Shown: positions 1 through 12,825 of the stretch, one piece after another | Numbering within the stretch: position 1 is the stretch's first letter | How the letters are laid out: the number at the start of each line of letters is the position of its first letter | NCBI GenBank assembly: GCA_944472135.2 | Contig: OX235263.1 | Coordinates: forward strand, 32,045,379 to 32,109,378 | DNA length: 64,000 nucleotides | Direction of reading: 5' to 3' | Origin: Trichobilharzia regenti | Taxonomy: Eukaryota; Platyhelminthes; Trematoda; Strigeidida; Schistosomatidae | The notes under the pieces: generated by a model | What the model was told of the DNA's origin: nothing | Database searches by the model: none | What the model saw: the letters and a program-made list of their open reading frames with translations, nothing else | Made by a program: the position numbers and the translations under genes

Positions 1-299
1 TTTAATTCACGACGTGGGAGCATTTCAAACTCTTATTTAGGCATAAATTAAAAACACACATTTATGTTTATATAGAATTTGACATATTTTGATATTGATC
101 AGCAATCATTGTCAGTGTCATGAACGAAGATGTTTACCATTTTATAAAAACAGTTTACACTTAGTAATACATAAATAAAATTTATGAGAAATTAGCTGCG
201 TAAATGATGGTTTTGCGGTAAGCTGATTGATGATGAAATATGCCTGTTTATACATGATAAGAAAGAAGTGACGTAATTTTAAGTTAGGTAGAGTCAAAG

Positions 300-757
300 T
301 AGATTTTCAACTCCAATGTGAAGTCAGTGCTACTAACTACACGGATCAGAGACTTGGCGCGTCATAAAGAGCACCTCAAACAAACAACAGACTTTCATCA
401 ACAGCTGTCTTCGCTCAACACTCAAGATCAGATAGCCAGAAAAGATCACCAACAGTGAGGGATCTCTGGCAATGAGCGAACCAACCAGGAACCGACTGTG
501 CAACAAATAAGTAGAAAGAAATGGAGATGGATTGGCCTGAGGAAACCATCAAGTGAGATCACTAGACAAGCCCTCAAGTGGAACCCGAACGGGAACCGGC
601 GAGTTGGTCGTCCATGGGTGTCATGTGAAGAGGAGATGAAACCATGTGGGTGGGGGACGTGGAGCCAGGTGAAAACGTTAGCAGAGAACCGAACGCAATG
701 GAGACGTGTGGCTGAAGCCCTATGTTCTTCTAGGAATAAAGGAAATAATAATAAAGT
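300..757 (+). mobile_element. Non-LTR retrotransposon 3' relic (LINE type 1)
   Basis: Decayed end of an ORF2-like protein: a [17 protein letters not shown] region, then KKWRWIGLRKPSSEITRQAL and [19 protein letters not shown]. It ends in GAAGCCCTATGTTC and an AATAAT tail. Frames broken; not a host gene. Confidence 0.8.
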
Positions 758-2279
758 AGATAAAATACAAAAAAGGTTGTATTTGATGTATTCGCTGAGC
801 TGGATGATTCAACTGCATTACTGTTCATGAAAAGAATTGATATCAAGGTAAGAAGGTGGTTGTGAGCTGTCAAAATTTGAGATCACGATGACGTTAATGA
901 TAATAATAATAGTGATAATAGAGAAGACAAAGTGAAGCGGGTTGAGATTCACCAGGAAGAATATTATTGGGGTTAAGGTAAGAGGAAGAAATTGTACAAA
1001 ATATTTTTCAACAGAGATTAAGTTTTGGTTCATGCATGGCTGATGCTTTAGCTATACATTAGTGATAGAAATGTTGACTTGTACAACGTTTGAATTTAAC
1101 CCTCCAGATAACACTAAAAGATAAGTCACGAGAAGCTAAATAACCTAACTCAGGAAGCTGTTCACAGACAGAAGATTTTATCAGCTTATTTTCACCTTTC
1201 CTCAACCAAACTGGATGGTACTCAGCTATGCATTCCCTAAAAACTCGCTTAAAACGTCCAATGTGACGTAGGGTGAGGTGTATTCCAATGTTAAAGACTT
1301 TGTTTTAATTTATACATATTTGAATTGGCTCTAACGCCATTTCGCGCAATGAAAGTTGTTTACGGACATGGGTAACATCTCGCAGATTTAGTAACACTAA
1401 AAAAACTACTTGATGCAGAGCCAATGCTGTATGTTTCATCATTGCGATCAAATTGAAAGATGTTAAGTCGAGGACCTAATCAATCACGGCTACATGAATG
1501 CAACATACTTTACTGTGTTAGCATATTGTGATAACTTGTGTATTCATGACTATTATTTACTACGATTTAAAAAAACTAGCTCACGTTAAGTAAAACTAAG
1601 GTGATAACATTGGCATAAAAGTAAATAATTTACCATGACATCTAAAATAATTATATAAAAATGTTAAATGCCTAGTGGAAACTGACACTTGACCAAAGCT
1701 TGCGATAGTCCCATAATAGACACCAATTAAACAATCAAAATGGACTGAAACTCGTCTGGGCTACTTCCTGTTCTGTCAGTATACCTAACATCCAGCAGCA
1801 TTTTGATAATACTAGATTCTATGCTCCCACCGTAATGGTTTGAAACAGTTACCAGAAAGTGTAAACTATGAAAAGTAGTAGCGCAGACAACAATTGTGGT
1901 TGACTCGCCAGAATTATAGCTGAAGTGCAGTTGGAGGCAGGAAACACGATGACTTGACATGGCGAACATTGGATGATGACATAGATTAAGAGGGGGATGA
2001 GTCAGCATAAATCCTGTCAGGCTCACCAGATGTAAAGAACTGGTGATGCTGTTGACGAGCTGTATTTTATCAGTACTTAACGAAATTTACCTATGTACCC
2101 AATAGTTCAGTAATCCACCTAACTTGTAAGTACTGACAACTAAAAAAACACAAATTAAAAAGACTTGGCTATTACGGAAAATGTGCTCAAGTATTTTCGA
2201 ATAAAATAAAGGCTAAAAGATTATCGAAGGAAAAATGTCTACAACTTATCTAACGTGTATGTTTTCTCCGTAGTTTCGT
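758..2279. other. No gene seen
   Basis: AT-rich, short ORFs only, no recognisable repeat family. Confidence 0.6.
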
Positions 2280-2435
2280 TTGTAAAGGTTAGTTTTGTTT
2301 TTACGAGTTGATCATGGATTGATATCAGCTAGAGAACCATTGAAAACCAGGGAGTACTGAACAGCTGTTTCATCCTAGTTTGAGAGTCATCGGTAGTATA
2401 CACCCACTGGCGTTCGAACCCAGGTATGTCTTTAT
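2280..2435 (-). repeat. Family B SINE-like fragment
   Basis: Minus-strand tail (GATATCAGCTAGAGAACCAT), hammerhead-like module and a GTTCGAACCC B box, truncated after it. Confidence 0.7.
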
Positions 2436-2844
2436 TACAAACTCAAGGAATGCGCCTATAGGCAGCACAACGTAAAGCGCAGAATGGCGCTGTGGCCAGT
2501 TTGTGTAAGTACAAATTAAAACAAAGTCCTTAATATTGGAATGTGCACTACACAGGCATGCAGAGTGGACGTTTATCCTTCAGACACTGTCTAATCATAT
2601 CCCCTTTCGAGTATAAGATATATGAAGTCCAGAAGCTTCTTTAACACTATGAACTATTTCTTAATATTTCTATCGATAAATCTTCGAGTGTACGGATTAT
2701 TACAGTGTACTGTTCGAAGATTTTCCAGTTATTTGTACCTATTAATATGAATTTATTTCTTTAATAAACTTTTTATATTTTATACACTTCATTTCTATGT
2801 CCTTAACAAACATGTTCATTAACCTTTTTCAAACGTTGCCTGAG

Positions 2845-3310
2845 TTTTGACATCAAAAGTAGCGCAGATGAGTGTAGCACTTCAAGTTGCCACACTCTAA
2901 ATACGACAAGTAGGTAAAGGAAAGAAAGAAAAAGTTTCAAAAATACTATGATGAACAGAAATGTGTGGAAGAAGGAATAGTCACATGGTAAAACATAAGG
3001 GTTTGACTGATATGAGAGATAAAAAAGAGTGAATAAATCTACGCCATATCACCGATAGTCTGCAGCAATTGATTCTAAGTATCCTGAGGTCCTCAGTCAA
3101 GTAGTTTATACCTCCCTCTGTGGTTTAAACCATCTGCCAAAAATTCCATGGACTGAATTTATGTTTTAGTTTGACCAATCTTATCTATTTTCCAACTCAA
3201 CCCTAGGTCAACCAACAGTGCTCGTCGAGGAAGGCGGTGGCCCAGCAAGTGAAATGCGTGCCGTAGCCATTCTAATCGATTCCTTTTCACATCCTCATCG
3301 ACTCTCTTTT
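2845..3310 (-). mobile_element. LINE type 2 3' relic
   Basis: Minus-strand homologue of the element at 51945-52437: GCAGATG...CTTCAAGTTGCCAC at the 3' end and a diverged GGQTK / P-rich region on the way to AGGAAGGCGGTGGC. Strongly decayed. Confidence 0.55.
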
Positions 3311-4195
3311 CCTAACCTCGATATTACTCTCCATATCATACCACTTAAAGTAGAAGATAGAACACAAGCATTTCCTGTCAAAGAGAACTATCTTTCTCAT
3401 ATCTTTTACTTTCAACGGCCTTGTCTCACCAACTGTATTTTCACGTAATGCAAATCATTGTTATTTAAAAAGTGAATCCACTTAAGCAAGTTCTCATAGA
3501 TCAATAAAAAATGGAAGACCATTGAAAGATAAGAAGCACTGAATAGCTACTCTGTCTTAGGACTTAAACTCTGAACTGTCAAGTGTTCCATAATGTTTGA
3601 CGATTCGCAAGCTGATGATGATTTGTCATCAAATTATTTACCATTTATCTTTTTACAAATATATAACTGAGTGATTATTTTGGATAAATAAGAACCTAAC
3701 TGAAGACTATATTAGTTTAGTTGATCAAACTCACAGTGAAAACGCAATAATAGGGTAAATAAAAATACATAAAAATATCGAATAAATTTGAGTAGGTAAT
3801 TTTGTGACACAATGTAACTCTGAGAAGTGAACATGTCCAACACTCGTGGTAAATATAAAAACTCATTGGTATTGATTCATTATACCTTCTATTTTCGTTA
3901 ATGTCTCCCAAAGTCTCCAGTTACTGATTTCATAAATTAAGCAGTAGGCTGGTGTCTCTTATTTCAAATCAGCGTTATAATTCCATACAATTTTCATGAA
4001 GATTTTTCTGGTCTTTTTAAGCTGAAATCAAAGGTAAACAAAGAAATTTTCAACTTGTTTGAAATATGTAGATGCTAAAAACTTCCCCAAAAAATTAAAA
4101 ATATATGTGCAAAAGGCTGGAATAAAAGACTAGATAACTGTTCAATTAATACAACTGCATCCTTGCTTATTTCTAGAGTTATTAGTATTATTATT
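3311..4195. other. No gene seen
   Basis: Faint family-B-like traces near 3510-3600 (CCATTGAAAGATAAGAAGCA); otherwise unassigned. Confidence 0.5.
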
Positions 4196-4475
4196 CTCAT
4201 TGGGTTCCGGGTTGAACATAGAGCTTCAACAGCGTATCTCCATTTCTTCCCGTTCACCTCAGTCCTCACTAACTGGATGCACGATTTGCCCATAAGCTTT
4301 CATCTATTTCTCACATAATTCCCTCCACATCACCCTTGAAGCCTAGCCAAACTTCTCGTTTCCCATTCAGGTTCCACTCGAGGGCCTGACTTGCTCACGA
4401 TGCCACTCAATGCTCTCCTCAGTATGTATCCAACCTAACTTCATTTCTTTCTGCATATTTTCTGGGCAGTCGATT
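4196..4475 (-). mobile_element. LINE type 1 3' relic
   Basis: Reverse complement of the WRWIGH...[12 protein letters not shown]...WRRVAEALCS region, with frameshifts. Ends at an ATT repeat at its 3' side. Confidence 0.75.
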
Positions 4476-4673
4476 TTTCATTGTTAACAGCTGGATTCGA
4501 AAGGAACTTTACTAAGATCAGTTATAGTGAATATTTGTACGTGTTTAGATCATTCGTAAAGAAAACATATGACTAAGATAGTTAACTTGTGTTTTCATGG
4601 TCAACTTTTCATCACTCTGTTTAAAGATATTCATAGAACTATGTAATAACTATTATTTCATTATTTTTGAATA

Positions 4674-4847
4674 CAGCTTGATTCCACACCGTATTTATGG
4701 TACAAGTATGGAGTTTTCAGCGTGGATATCGGTAGCCCAAAATTTCGCAGGCCGACCATAGATATCAAGTGTGCGTCGGCGTGGGCTCGAACCCCGGACC
4801 ATGTATATGGTCGGCGAGAGTCCTAACCACTGTGCCACCGACGCACA
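4674..4847 (-). repeat. Family A1 tRNA-headed SINE
   Basis: tRNA-like head GCGTCGGTGGCACAGTGG with a CGAGCCC box, then a tail containing CCGATATCCACGCTGAAAAC and ending in GGAATCAAGCTG. About 174 bp, close to full length. Confidence 0.8.
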
Positions 4848-5374
4848 GGTTAGGAGTTTGAAGAAGGCATTTTGAATTTCTCAACAAGATATACTTTCAC
4901 CTGTTATTTCGCTAACTGCTGTTTTCAAATGCTATTATATTTCACATCAGTGTGAATAGTTTATGGAACAGTTTGAAGAAACAAATACTTCAGATGGTGT
5001 GATCATCTTAACGCTTATTTATTATCAAGAATTAGTCAGTTCATGAAACTGCAGCATTAGATAAACAACGTCGCTATCACGTTCAGTTATTATAAGCAAT
5101 TAATATCTAAAAATTAACAGAGTCACCTTTACTTTCTTTCCTTTTTATATAAAATCTCAATACAACACGAACAGACACATGCAAATTCGTATTATTATAT
5201 ATTCAGATAATCATTTGACTAGAACGCTAGTTAACAAAACTACTATAAAGCATTATTCAGACGGATATTTGATTATTCAATGATAACTGAGTCAAACTGT
5301 TTTTTCTTTCTTTTATGTGAATATTCTAAAGAGTCGTTTCGACTGTCATACGGTAATTTATTTGAGTTTTACAC

Positions 5375-5548
5375 TGTGCATCGGTGGCACAGTGCTTAGG
5401 ACTCTCGCCGACCATGCACATGGTCCGTAGTTTGATCCCCTGCCGAGGCACACCTGATATCTATGGTCGGCCTGCAGAATTTGAGCTACCGATATCCATT
5501 CTGAAAATTCCATACTTGTACCAAAAATACAGTGTGGAATCATGCTGT
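5375..5548 (+). repeat. Family A1 tRNA-headed SINE
   Basis: Same unit as 4674-4847 in the opposite orientation, 700 bp away; head GCATCGGTGGCACAGTG, tail ending GTGTGGAATCATGCTG. Confidence 0.8.
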
Positions 5549-5639
5549 AAATCAAAAATAAAAAAATAATATTGAATTTTTATCTAATTATTGAATTCAC
5601 TATCAGTTAGCTTCCAATACTTGAATTATCACAGTTTCT

Positions 5640-6290
5640 ACCCGATCGGATACAAACAAAGCCTCGTGAAAAAATGCTTTACAGCAGAGCCAGGGCCTTG
5701 TGTTCAATGGATAAGATTGAAGAGGAACTCGAAGTCATCGAAAAGAACCTTATCGAAAATGGATACTCTCGGATGTTCATATTAAAATATAGGATGGAAA
5801 AACCACTTGAACCGAAACCTCTATCAGTTGAAAAGGAACCAGTTTTTATCTGTCTAGCGTACAAAGCTGAAGAAGTATCCATAAAGGTGCATTAAAAAGA
5901 GTATTTCCCGCCGTTAGACTCATTCCACTTTACAATATAGTATGCCGGTTAACCCAGTCAAAAAAAAGATATGTATCCTGCTCCGCATGTCAAATCCAGC
6001 TGCATTTACCAGTTCATCTTCACTTGTGGCAGCAAGCACATATGAATGACTGAGAGGAGGACGTCTAATAGATTCCCCCAGAATACCGCTAATAGTCTCC
6101 TTTTGAAAGACAGCAAAGTGTTCTCAAGCGCAATTTCCAGAAACCTAACTGATATGGAACATACAGTGGAAGGCTTTCAAAATAATCAATATACAAAGAA
6201 AAATAGGGTTACTTTAGTTCGGAGAAGCCATTGTCATCAAAAGACTTCAGCCCAACCTATGCATACAGAAAGAGAGTGTGACTAATCTCC
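5640..6290 (+). mobile_element. Penelope-like element relic
   Basis: Reads SRARALCSMDKIEEELEVIE and, further on, EKEPVFICLAYKAEEVSIKV: the linker between reverse transcriptase and GIY-YIG nuclease of Penelope-like elements. The nuclease part after it is frameshifted and unreadable in one frame. Confidence 0.65.
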
Positions 6291-6613
6291 TACTACCATG
6301 GTAACCATAGTTATTTTGTTTGTATGCTTTTATATTTTGTTCTGTCGCATATCATTCCACTCAATCTTGATTTTCACTCATTGAGTCCAACTCACTCTTA
6401 AGGTTTCAAAATCTACTTAATTAAATTATTTCATCTATTTTATAATCTTACTTCATTGTTCATCCTAACCTTCCTGAACTCTCCACCATAATATATATGT
6501 ATAAATTTACTCTGTTGGTCTGTCTTGTATTTTGTCTCTAGTCCATTCTTATTTCTAAGAGAAATTTGAATTCCACTCCTTTATCTAATTACGATTTAAT
6601 TAGTTACTCTTTT

Positions 6614-6827
6614 TTTCCTTCACGTTCCACAGTGGAACATAGGGCTTCAAGTTTCTGTAGCAGTGTTTATTCTTACAGGATGGGGTTGCTAGCCTCATGC
6701 CCAACCTTCCCTCTTTACCAGCATTATTTCTGGCTTAGCGAGGTAAAGGAGTGCGTCGGCCGGAGATCGAACCTCGGACGATGTGCATGGTCGGCAAGCG
6801 TCCTAACCACTATGCCACCGACGCACA
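6614..6827 (-). repeat. Family A2 tRNA-headed SINE
   Basis: Same GCGTCGGTGGCATAGTGG head as A1 but a different tail (CTCGCTAAGCCAGAAATAAT onward) that ends CTTGAAGCCCTATGTTCCAC, resembling the LINE type 1 end. Confidence 0.8.
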
Positions 6828-6972
6828 CAGTTACTCTTTTAATACTAAATAATTGTCTAATTACATTATCTTTAAAATTATGTTGTTTATACTTCTTATC
6901 TATAACTTGAAATCATTGTGAAAAGTATGTTCAGACAGCATTTGGTGGTAACATATAATTGATTTATTTAGG

Positions 6973-7215
6973 ATGTATGCAGTTGAAGAGAATCCGCTAT
7001 ATAAAACAAACTCGTATTATCCTGCAAATGTGTTCTTCGTTCTTTCTTTATTCAAATTAGCTTTAAATTTGGATGTATATCAACCTACTCTTTTATCAGT
7101 AGCCAAGAATAGTTTTATACATGAGTCCGCAAATCTTTTAATCTTTAAGCAATGGTACCCCCCTCAGAAAATAAGATTTGCACGTGAAAACGTTTTTTTT
7201 TTAAAAGATCATTAA
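6973..7215 (+). CDS. Unassigned 80-codon ORF
   Basis: Begins MYAVEENPLYKTNSYYPANV one base after an acceptor-like TTTATTTAG and ends LKDH-stop. It lies outside the repeats that fill the neighbourhood. No family is recognised, and the AT-rich context makes chance plausible. Confidence 0.2.
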   Translation: MYAVEENPLYKTNSYYPANVFFVLSLFKLALNLDVYQPTLLSVAKNSFIHESANLLIFKQWYPPQKIRFARENVFFLKDH

Positions 7216-7619
7216 AAAGCTTATTGAAATATCCGCATCGTTTTGAAAGGCTGAAAATATTTTCAATGAGTTTTATTATTAGCAGTCGGTATAAGATGTT
7301 TAAAGATTGGTTGTACTTTGTGAGAGCGGCAGTTAGTTGCATAGTTACATCAGTCACTTGTCATTACTTCACAGCGCCTTTTTCTCTACATTCAAATTAA
7401 AGCATAAAGTTACTAGAAAGGTAAACTCAAAGGATTTCAAAAAGAATACAGAAACATTAGGGTGTATTTTCAGAGGTTGGAAATGTCAATTGAAATGCTT
7501 CGAGATAAAGACTACTTGGTTTGAAATTTCTCATTTTGAAACATTCTACATATTAGAAATCACATACTGTATTGAATAAGTGTGTATAATATTAAATTAA
7601 AACAAGACATATCAGCAAA

Positions 7620-7770
7620 CAATACTGTTGTTATCAATTAGATCTTTTTTCAGGCTTTACTATAATGTACATAGCTTTACACATAAAAATTTTTAGAACC
7701 AACGATAGCTAATCTATCGATCGAAACGTTGTAAATATTTCAGTAATGATGACGATTCTAATAATAGTAA
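7620..7770 (-). mobile_element. Penelope-like element tail fragment
   Basis: Shares the AATTAGATCTTTTTTCAGGC / TTTACTATAATGTACATAGC block with the tails at 29.1 and 57.6 kb. Confidence 0.4.
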
Positions 7771-7814
7771 TAAAACTTTTTTCAACATTTGATTTGTGTG
7801 GATATGATTTGTTT

Positions 7815-8116
7815 TTCAAGTTTGCCCATGAATTGATATCAGTTAAAGAACAGTTGAAAACCAGAGAGTATTGGACTGCTGTTTCGTCCTACCTTGGAAG
7901 TCATCGGTAGAACGAACCCACTGGCTAGCGATAACCTCAGTTTCCGGGAGTTCTACTGATAATTTGTGACCAGTGGGGTCTATCCTGTTGGGAATGAGGA
8001 GAAATGCTCGCCGATGGCTAGTGGTCATGCAAAAATCACGAAATAGTAGAAGTTAGAATTCATGGGTCATTAAAATGGGTCCCAGTGGCTGTACTGGTTA
8101 CAAGCTTGCCTTGGAA
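7815..8116. repeat. Family B palindromic pair, internal deletion
   Basis: Left arm minus (GATATCAGTTAAAGAACAGT, GTTTCGTCC), right arm plus (GTGACCAGTGGGGTC, GAAGTTAGAATTCATGGG), joined to a LINE 3' end. Confidence 0.6.
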
Positions 8117-8535
8117 AAGAGCTAGTGGTGGTCAAACCAAAACATGGCTTCATCAGTCAATGAAATTTACAACAGTTAGTTTAAGATAGCCAGTCAAGTA
8201 GGGAGGTGTAGACTGGCTGACTGGTGGTGGGTCTTCAGGATGGTAAGAACCAATGGCTGGAGACAATTGGTGATATGGCTCAAAATCGTTCTCGATGATG
8301 ATGATGATGCAGATGGATTCACTCTTTGTGATTTATCCCACCCAACAAAAGTTTACTGTTTTTCTATATTACTATTCTTTTCCCTTCACACTTCTGATTA
8401 TCATGTCTCTTTTGAACCCCTCTTTATTATCCTCTATAGCTTTACGTGCTACATGGGGTGTTGCAACTCGATCTGCTGCACATCTGTGCAAAGTTCCATG
8501 TTGAAACCAGTCATTCCGTCATTCTCCGAACGCAA
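8110..8535 (+). mobile_element. LINE type 2 3' relic
   Basis: Carries the GGQTKTWLHQSMKFTT-like and [18 protein letters not shown] ends and the untranslated end GCAACTCGATCTGCTGCACA. Matches 20100-20390 and 52080-52437. Confidence 0.7.
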
Positions 8536-8817
8536 CAGGTGCAACTTTATCATAATCTGAATACATCATTTCACATTCTGCTAGAACCCAGTCAACTTTA
8601 AATAATCACAGCATATTTAACAAGGTGCTTCAAGAATATGTGATAGAAAGTCACACTGAGTACTTTATTGTCATGCAGTGAAAATATTTTGGGAGGCGAA
8701 TAAAAACATTATATTTGAATAAATGTGGCTATAACTAAAATGTTAATTTCAGCGGTTAATTATAAAAATCAACATCTAGAGGTTGGGTTTACCGGAATAT
8801 GATTAATCCCCAAGACA

Positions 8818-8925
8818 GATTTCATCACGAATTGACTTCACTGAAGAGAGAATTTAAAAACAGTGGACACCGAACACCTCTTTGTCTTTAAATTGGAATT
8901 CAGGCATGTGTACTCATGACCACTT
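8818..8925 (-). repeat. Degenerate family B fragment
   Basis: Faint CACGAATTGACTTCACTGAA and GTGGACACC...TCTTTG matches to the B tail and module. Confidence 0.35.
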
Positions 8926-9451
8926 GAGGTGGTGGGGGGGGTATGAGATAACTTATTTTCAACAGGTTTTTCTTACTGATATAATTTCACGACAAAGTTT
9001 ACTATGAAAAATAGCATCATTTACATTAATAATAATAGTGATAATATCAATGAAATTGAAGGACACGATGATAGCAAACAAAGACGATTAGTGAATAATC
9101 TATTTGTGTTATGGAGATAATAGGAAAACATGGATGAAAGTAATGCTTATTACTAAATAGATATAACTCACTATTGCCCGTGACAATCTCTTTGATATAT
9201 GTACATATATATAGTGACATGAAAAGTAGAAAGTGATCATCTACTTATCAATGCTCACGATCTACAAAGAAGGTAACCCTCCAGTCTTCATTATTCATTG
9301 ACATGCTGACAAATAGTCTGTTACTACTAAATCAAAATTCTCAGTTTGCAAATCACCTGGCAATTCGAAAATTAATTTGGAGTTTACACAGTTCAAGGTA
9401 ATTATTTTACCGTTATTTCCTTTGGAAACCGAGATTATTCAGAATTTAATT

Positions 9452-9515
9452 AGCGGATGGTGACTAGCAGTGGAATCCAGGATGCGGATTTCGTCCTATT
9501 GTTATTCAGATCAAA
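9452..9515 (-). repeat. Sm-alpha hammerhead fragment
   Basis: GATGGTGACTAGCAGTGGAA then TCCAGGATGCGGATTTCGTC: the 3' half of the hammerhead module with GACGAAA and the CTGGA stem I strand; the CUGANGA half is missing. Confidence 0.6.
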
Positions 9516-9518
9516 ATA

Positions 9519-9835
9519 TGTGATCTACTTGACACCATAAATGAAAATCAAGGAACTACGCATAGATACATAGTCGTATACACTAATGATTGATTGATTA
9601 ATTGTGATGAGTAGTTGTATGCCACCCACATCAATCAATAGTGTCTGCTAGTCAGATCGAAGTGAACTAAACACTGGACGGCCGTTTCGCTCATCTAGGG
9701 CCAGGTTCATCAGCAGTGTATATGGTTCGACTAGTCTTAAACAGTCACCCATCTCAATCAATTAGTGGCATATGGTTTTATGGGTCTATGTTTGGTTTAT
9801 TGATAACCATTTATGGTGTCAAGCAGATCTCTGTT
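9519..9835. repeat. Foldback repeat with B-like centre
   Basis: Arms of about 95 bp: ATCTACTTGACACCATAAAT near 9523 and its inverse CATTTATGGTGTCAAGCAGA near 9810, extended by GCATAGATACATAGTCG and its diverged inverse. The centre holds a family-B-like CCGTTTCGCTC...TTCATCAGCAGTG module on the minus strand. Confidence 0.55.
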
Positions 9836-10234
9836 TCCGAAGGAGAAACTATAATGAAATAACCACCTCCAATGGTGTAAATTGATAATTAATTAACAAA
9901 TTGGGAATTAGATTTATGACGCCACCTGTTCACCTAAGCTGCTAGCCAGATATCTAGTAGTTTGAACTGATTTGACTTTCTACTCCGAAATCATTGAGTA
10001 AAGAATATCCTTTTCGATAAATTCCTCTTCTGGCTCTACAGCTGCATATATGTTTATATACATAGAATATTCTAGATTAGTAGTCAACAGCAATATTAGG
10101 GCTTTTTAAATAATATCGATTTGTAAAGTATGATCAATGCAATTCCAGTTCATTAAAGATGCTTAAATTATAATAATAATAATAAAGATATAATAGAGAA
10201 TAAAATATCAACTAAAATTAGGAAAATCTCACAA

Positions 10235-10500
10235 AAATTCAGGATAATTCAAACCTAGATGGCCAAGGTAATAATAATGTCTGAACTAACCTCTTTTGGA
10301 TGCACAAATTAGACTTGCTAATATGGATCCTTGCAGCCTCAGCAATATTTAGTAGTCGAACTCTTAAGGCAAAATTGAGATTCGTAGATATGCGGCAAGT
10401 GACCCTGAAAGCATGGTTAACGTCAATCTTGTGTTCTGTATCCACAAGATGAGATAGAATAGCGCTGGGAATAGATTTTGTTTGTCCTTTGCTTAACCAC
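10235..10500 (-). mobile_element. Penelope-like GIY-YIG 3' relic
   Basis: Reads TEHKIDVNHAFRV, RLLNIAEAARIHISKSNLC and IQKRLVQTLLLPW, parallel to 57.1-57.34 kb ([13 protein letters not shown] ... [13 protein letters not shown]). Confidence 0.6.
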
Positions 10501-11354
10501 GCAGGGTGATGTGTTTGATGATATAGACAAAGTGACTATGACATATATTAGGATTTCAAGAAGTTAATAACTGTTGAATGTCCATTGGAAATCCAAAAGA
10601 GGGCATTCCAATTTATGCTGGTCGTCTACCCTATGCTTTTCCCTACTTAGAGTTCCTTCTAGGCTGATATCAATCAACCGTAGAGTGACACAGATATACT
10701 ATAACCAAAAATGTTTCTAAGTACAGTAGATTAATTAACTGAATTATTTCTTAAAACGCAGCAAATTGAGAGAGACAACAAGGCAAAGGAATTGGTTAAG
10801 AAGGGAAATAAAAGTCAATTCAGTGAGAAAATGTTGCAAATGAAACTTTATAATAAATAGTGCGATCAAGTAAAAGCTTTTTACATTTCTTTCACGATTT
10901 AAATGTAAAATAAGCTATTGATGCATCTGTATGTACTGTCATAGTTATGAATAAAGTGTATTGTAGACGTCAAATAGGAGGGCTTTAGTTACTTCCGTCT
11001 CTGGGAATTAGAGCGTTTGAAGATAAACGTTGGCGAAATATTTGATTAGATCAGAGCATTTTGATGAATTTCCATATTGCTGCTCTAGCTTATGTCATGT
11101 AATATAAGTTGATCTGCCTAGTACCCAACTTATAGATGATTCTGCACAAATTCAGTTCACGAGGTAAAAGGAAATAGTTATGAAAGTGGTTACCAATGTG
11201 GGAGACTTGCCATTGAAGTACACTCCAAGTTGATATTGAATAGTATCACTCATAGTTGATTATCGTGTTTTATGAACGTTTGTAATTTCTCGACGGTTTC
11301 TTTATCAGTTATATTTTCTTCGCTTTTCAGATGACACTATATCATGTTACACTT
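10501..11354. other. No gene seen
   Basis: The first 130 bases may continue the Penelope relic; the rest is unassigned. Confidence 0.5.
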
Positions 11355-11645
11355 CACACTCTTATTGTTCCCTTAAGTGGAACATTTCGCTTCAACAGCA
11401 TGTCTCCGTTTCATCCTTTTCTTTACATTCCTCTTCAACTGGCTCTACAGTCGTTCAAAAGCTTTCATCTCCTCAACATCACCGTCGGAGCCACACCAAA
11501 CTCATCGTTTCTCATTCGGGTCCACCCCCGAGGGTCTGAACTGCACGTGATGTTAATCAATTGTTTCCCCAGTGTGTGCCCGATCCAGCCCCATTCATCT
11601 TCGGCATATATTTATTGTGAAATAGGTTCTTGGTTGGTCTGCTTG
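11355..11645 (-). mobile_element. LINE type 1 3' relic
   Basis: Reverse complement of the WRWIGH...WRR region with several frameshifts; similar to 4196-4475 and 21595-21790. Confidence 0.7.
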
Positions 11646-11722
11646 AAAAAACAGAACTTAATAGATGAATAGTTTAATCCACCTACCCAATTATAAAATT
11701 AAACAAAAACTACAGTAAATAT

Positions 11723-11954
11723 TGTGCATCGGTGGAACAGTGGTAGGATGCTCGCCAACCACGTAGGTGGTTCGAGGATCGATCTCCAGCCACCGACTCA
11801 CTCCTTTACCTCGCTAAGTGAATAATGAAAGTGGTAAAGAGAGAAGGTTGGGCATGAAACTAGCAACCCCATACCGTAAAAATAAACACAAATGCTACCG
11901 AAACCGCAAGTATCTAGCTTGAAGCCCTATGTTCCACCAGGAACGTAAAGGAAT
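11723..11954 (+). repeat. Family A2 tRNA-headed SINE
   Basis: Head TGCATCGGTGGAACAGTGG, tail with CTCGCTAAGTGAATAATG and the end TTGAAGCCCTATGTTCCACC. Confidence 0.8.
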
Positions 11955-12596
11955 TAAAAAACAGCAGGGAATACTTCCAACCCACTCTTGTATTTTATCT
12001 CTGGTACAAAACCAGTTCACCTTAAAGATAGATGAATAGAACCATTTGAAATAAGCACATTATAACAATACTCATTAGTCTTAGTGTATAGGAATATTGT
12101 TTAACGAAGAAAGCATAAAATCAACATGTTAGATTAATCCCACAATCGACCACTGAACTTCAGGTATATTACAAACAACACTATCAAAAGTGACACTGAG
12201 ATTGATTACCAATCACATGATATCACACAGACCTTGGTAACCTAACAAGCTTAAAACACAATGCCATCAACAACAACAAAAAAATCCATATCAGAGAACA
12301 AAAATAAAATATGAAGAATTAGAAATAGTAGAATGAATTTGTTCGCTTGTTTGATGATTTGTATCGTTAACGTATGATTCAGCATCACGTGTATTGGTAA
12401 GATTTTCGCCTAACATTTTGAAGGTTTGGTAATTTATACTAATGTTGAGGTTAGGATTTATTATCATTAAATACGCGAATATTGTCCGAAAGTATAATAC
12501 AGTACATGATTTGAAAACTTTACCTAGGAACAGATCTACAGTAAGTTAGGCTCTGATCCAGTATTAAGAGGTAATCAATATAGTAACGACGTCAGA
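11955..12596. other. No gene seen
   Basis: AT-rich, unassigned. Confidence 0.5.
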
Positions 12597-12825
12597 ATTT
12601 GATTGGTTGGAGGATTTCATCATGAGCTCACAACAATTAGAGAATCATTGGAAAACCAACTGAGAGTACTGGACAGCCCGGTCTTTCGTCCTAACTTGGG
12701 ACTCTTCATCAGTACGCACCCACCGCCAGGGTTCGAACCCAGGATCGCCTGGTTACAAGGCGAGCCCATGATGAAATCCTGTAACCATCCAATCAAATCC
12801 CTAAAAACCAACACTTGAATATCAA
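12597..12825. repeat. Family B palindrome with short centre
   Basis: Starts with the inverted tail (GGATTTCATCATGAGCTCAC), continues through the minus-strand hammerhead-like module and GTTCGAACCC box, then switches directly to a plus-strand tail (GATGAAATCCTGTAACC) and AACACTTGAA. Confidence 0.75.

Noticed and set aside
5679..5882. Minus-strand ORF opposite the 5.7-kb Penelope relic
   Set aside because: Shadow of the plus-strand element frame.
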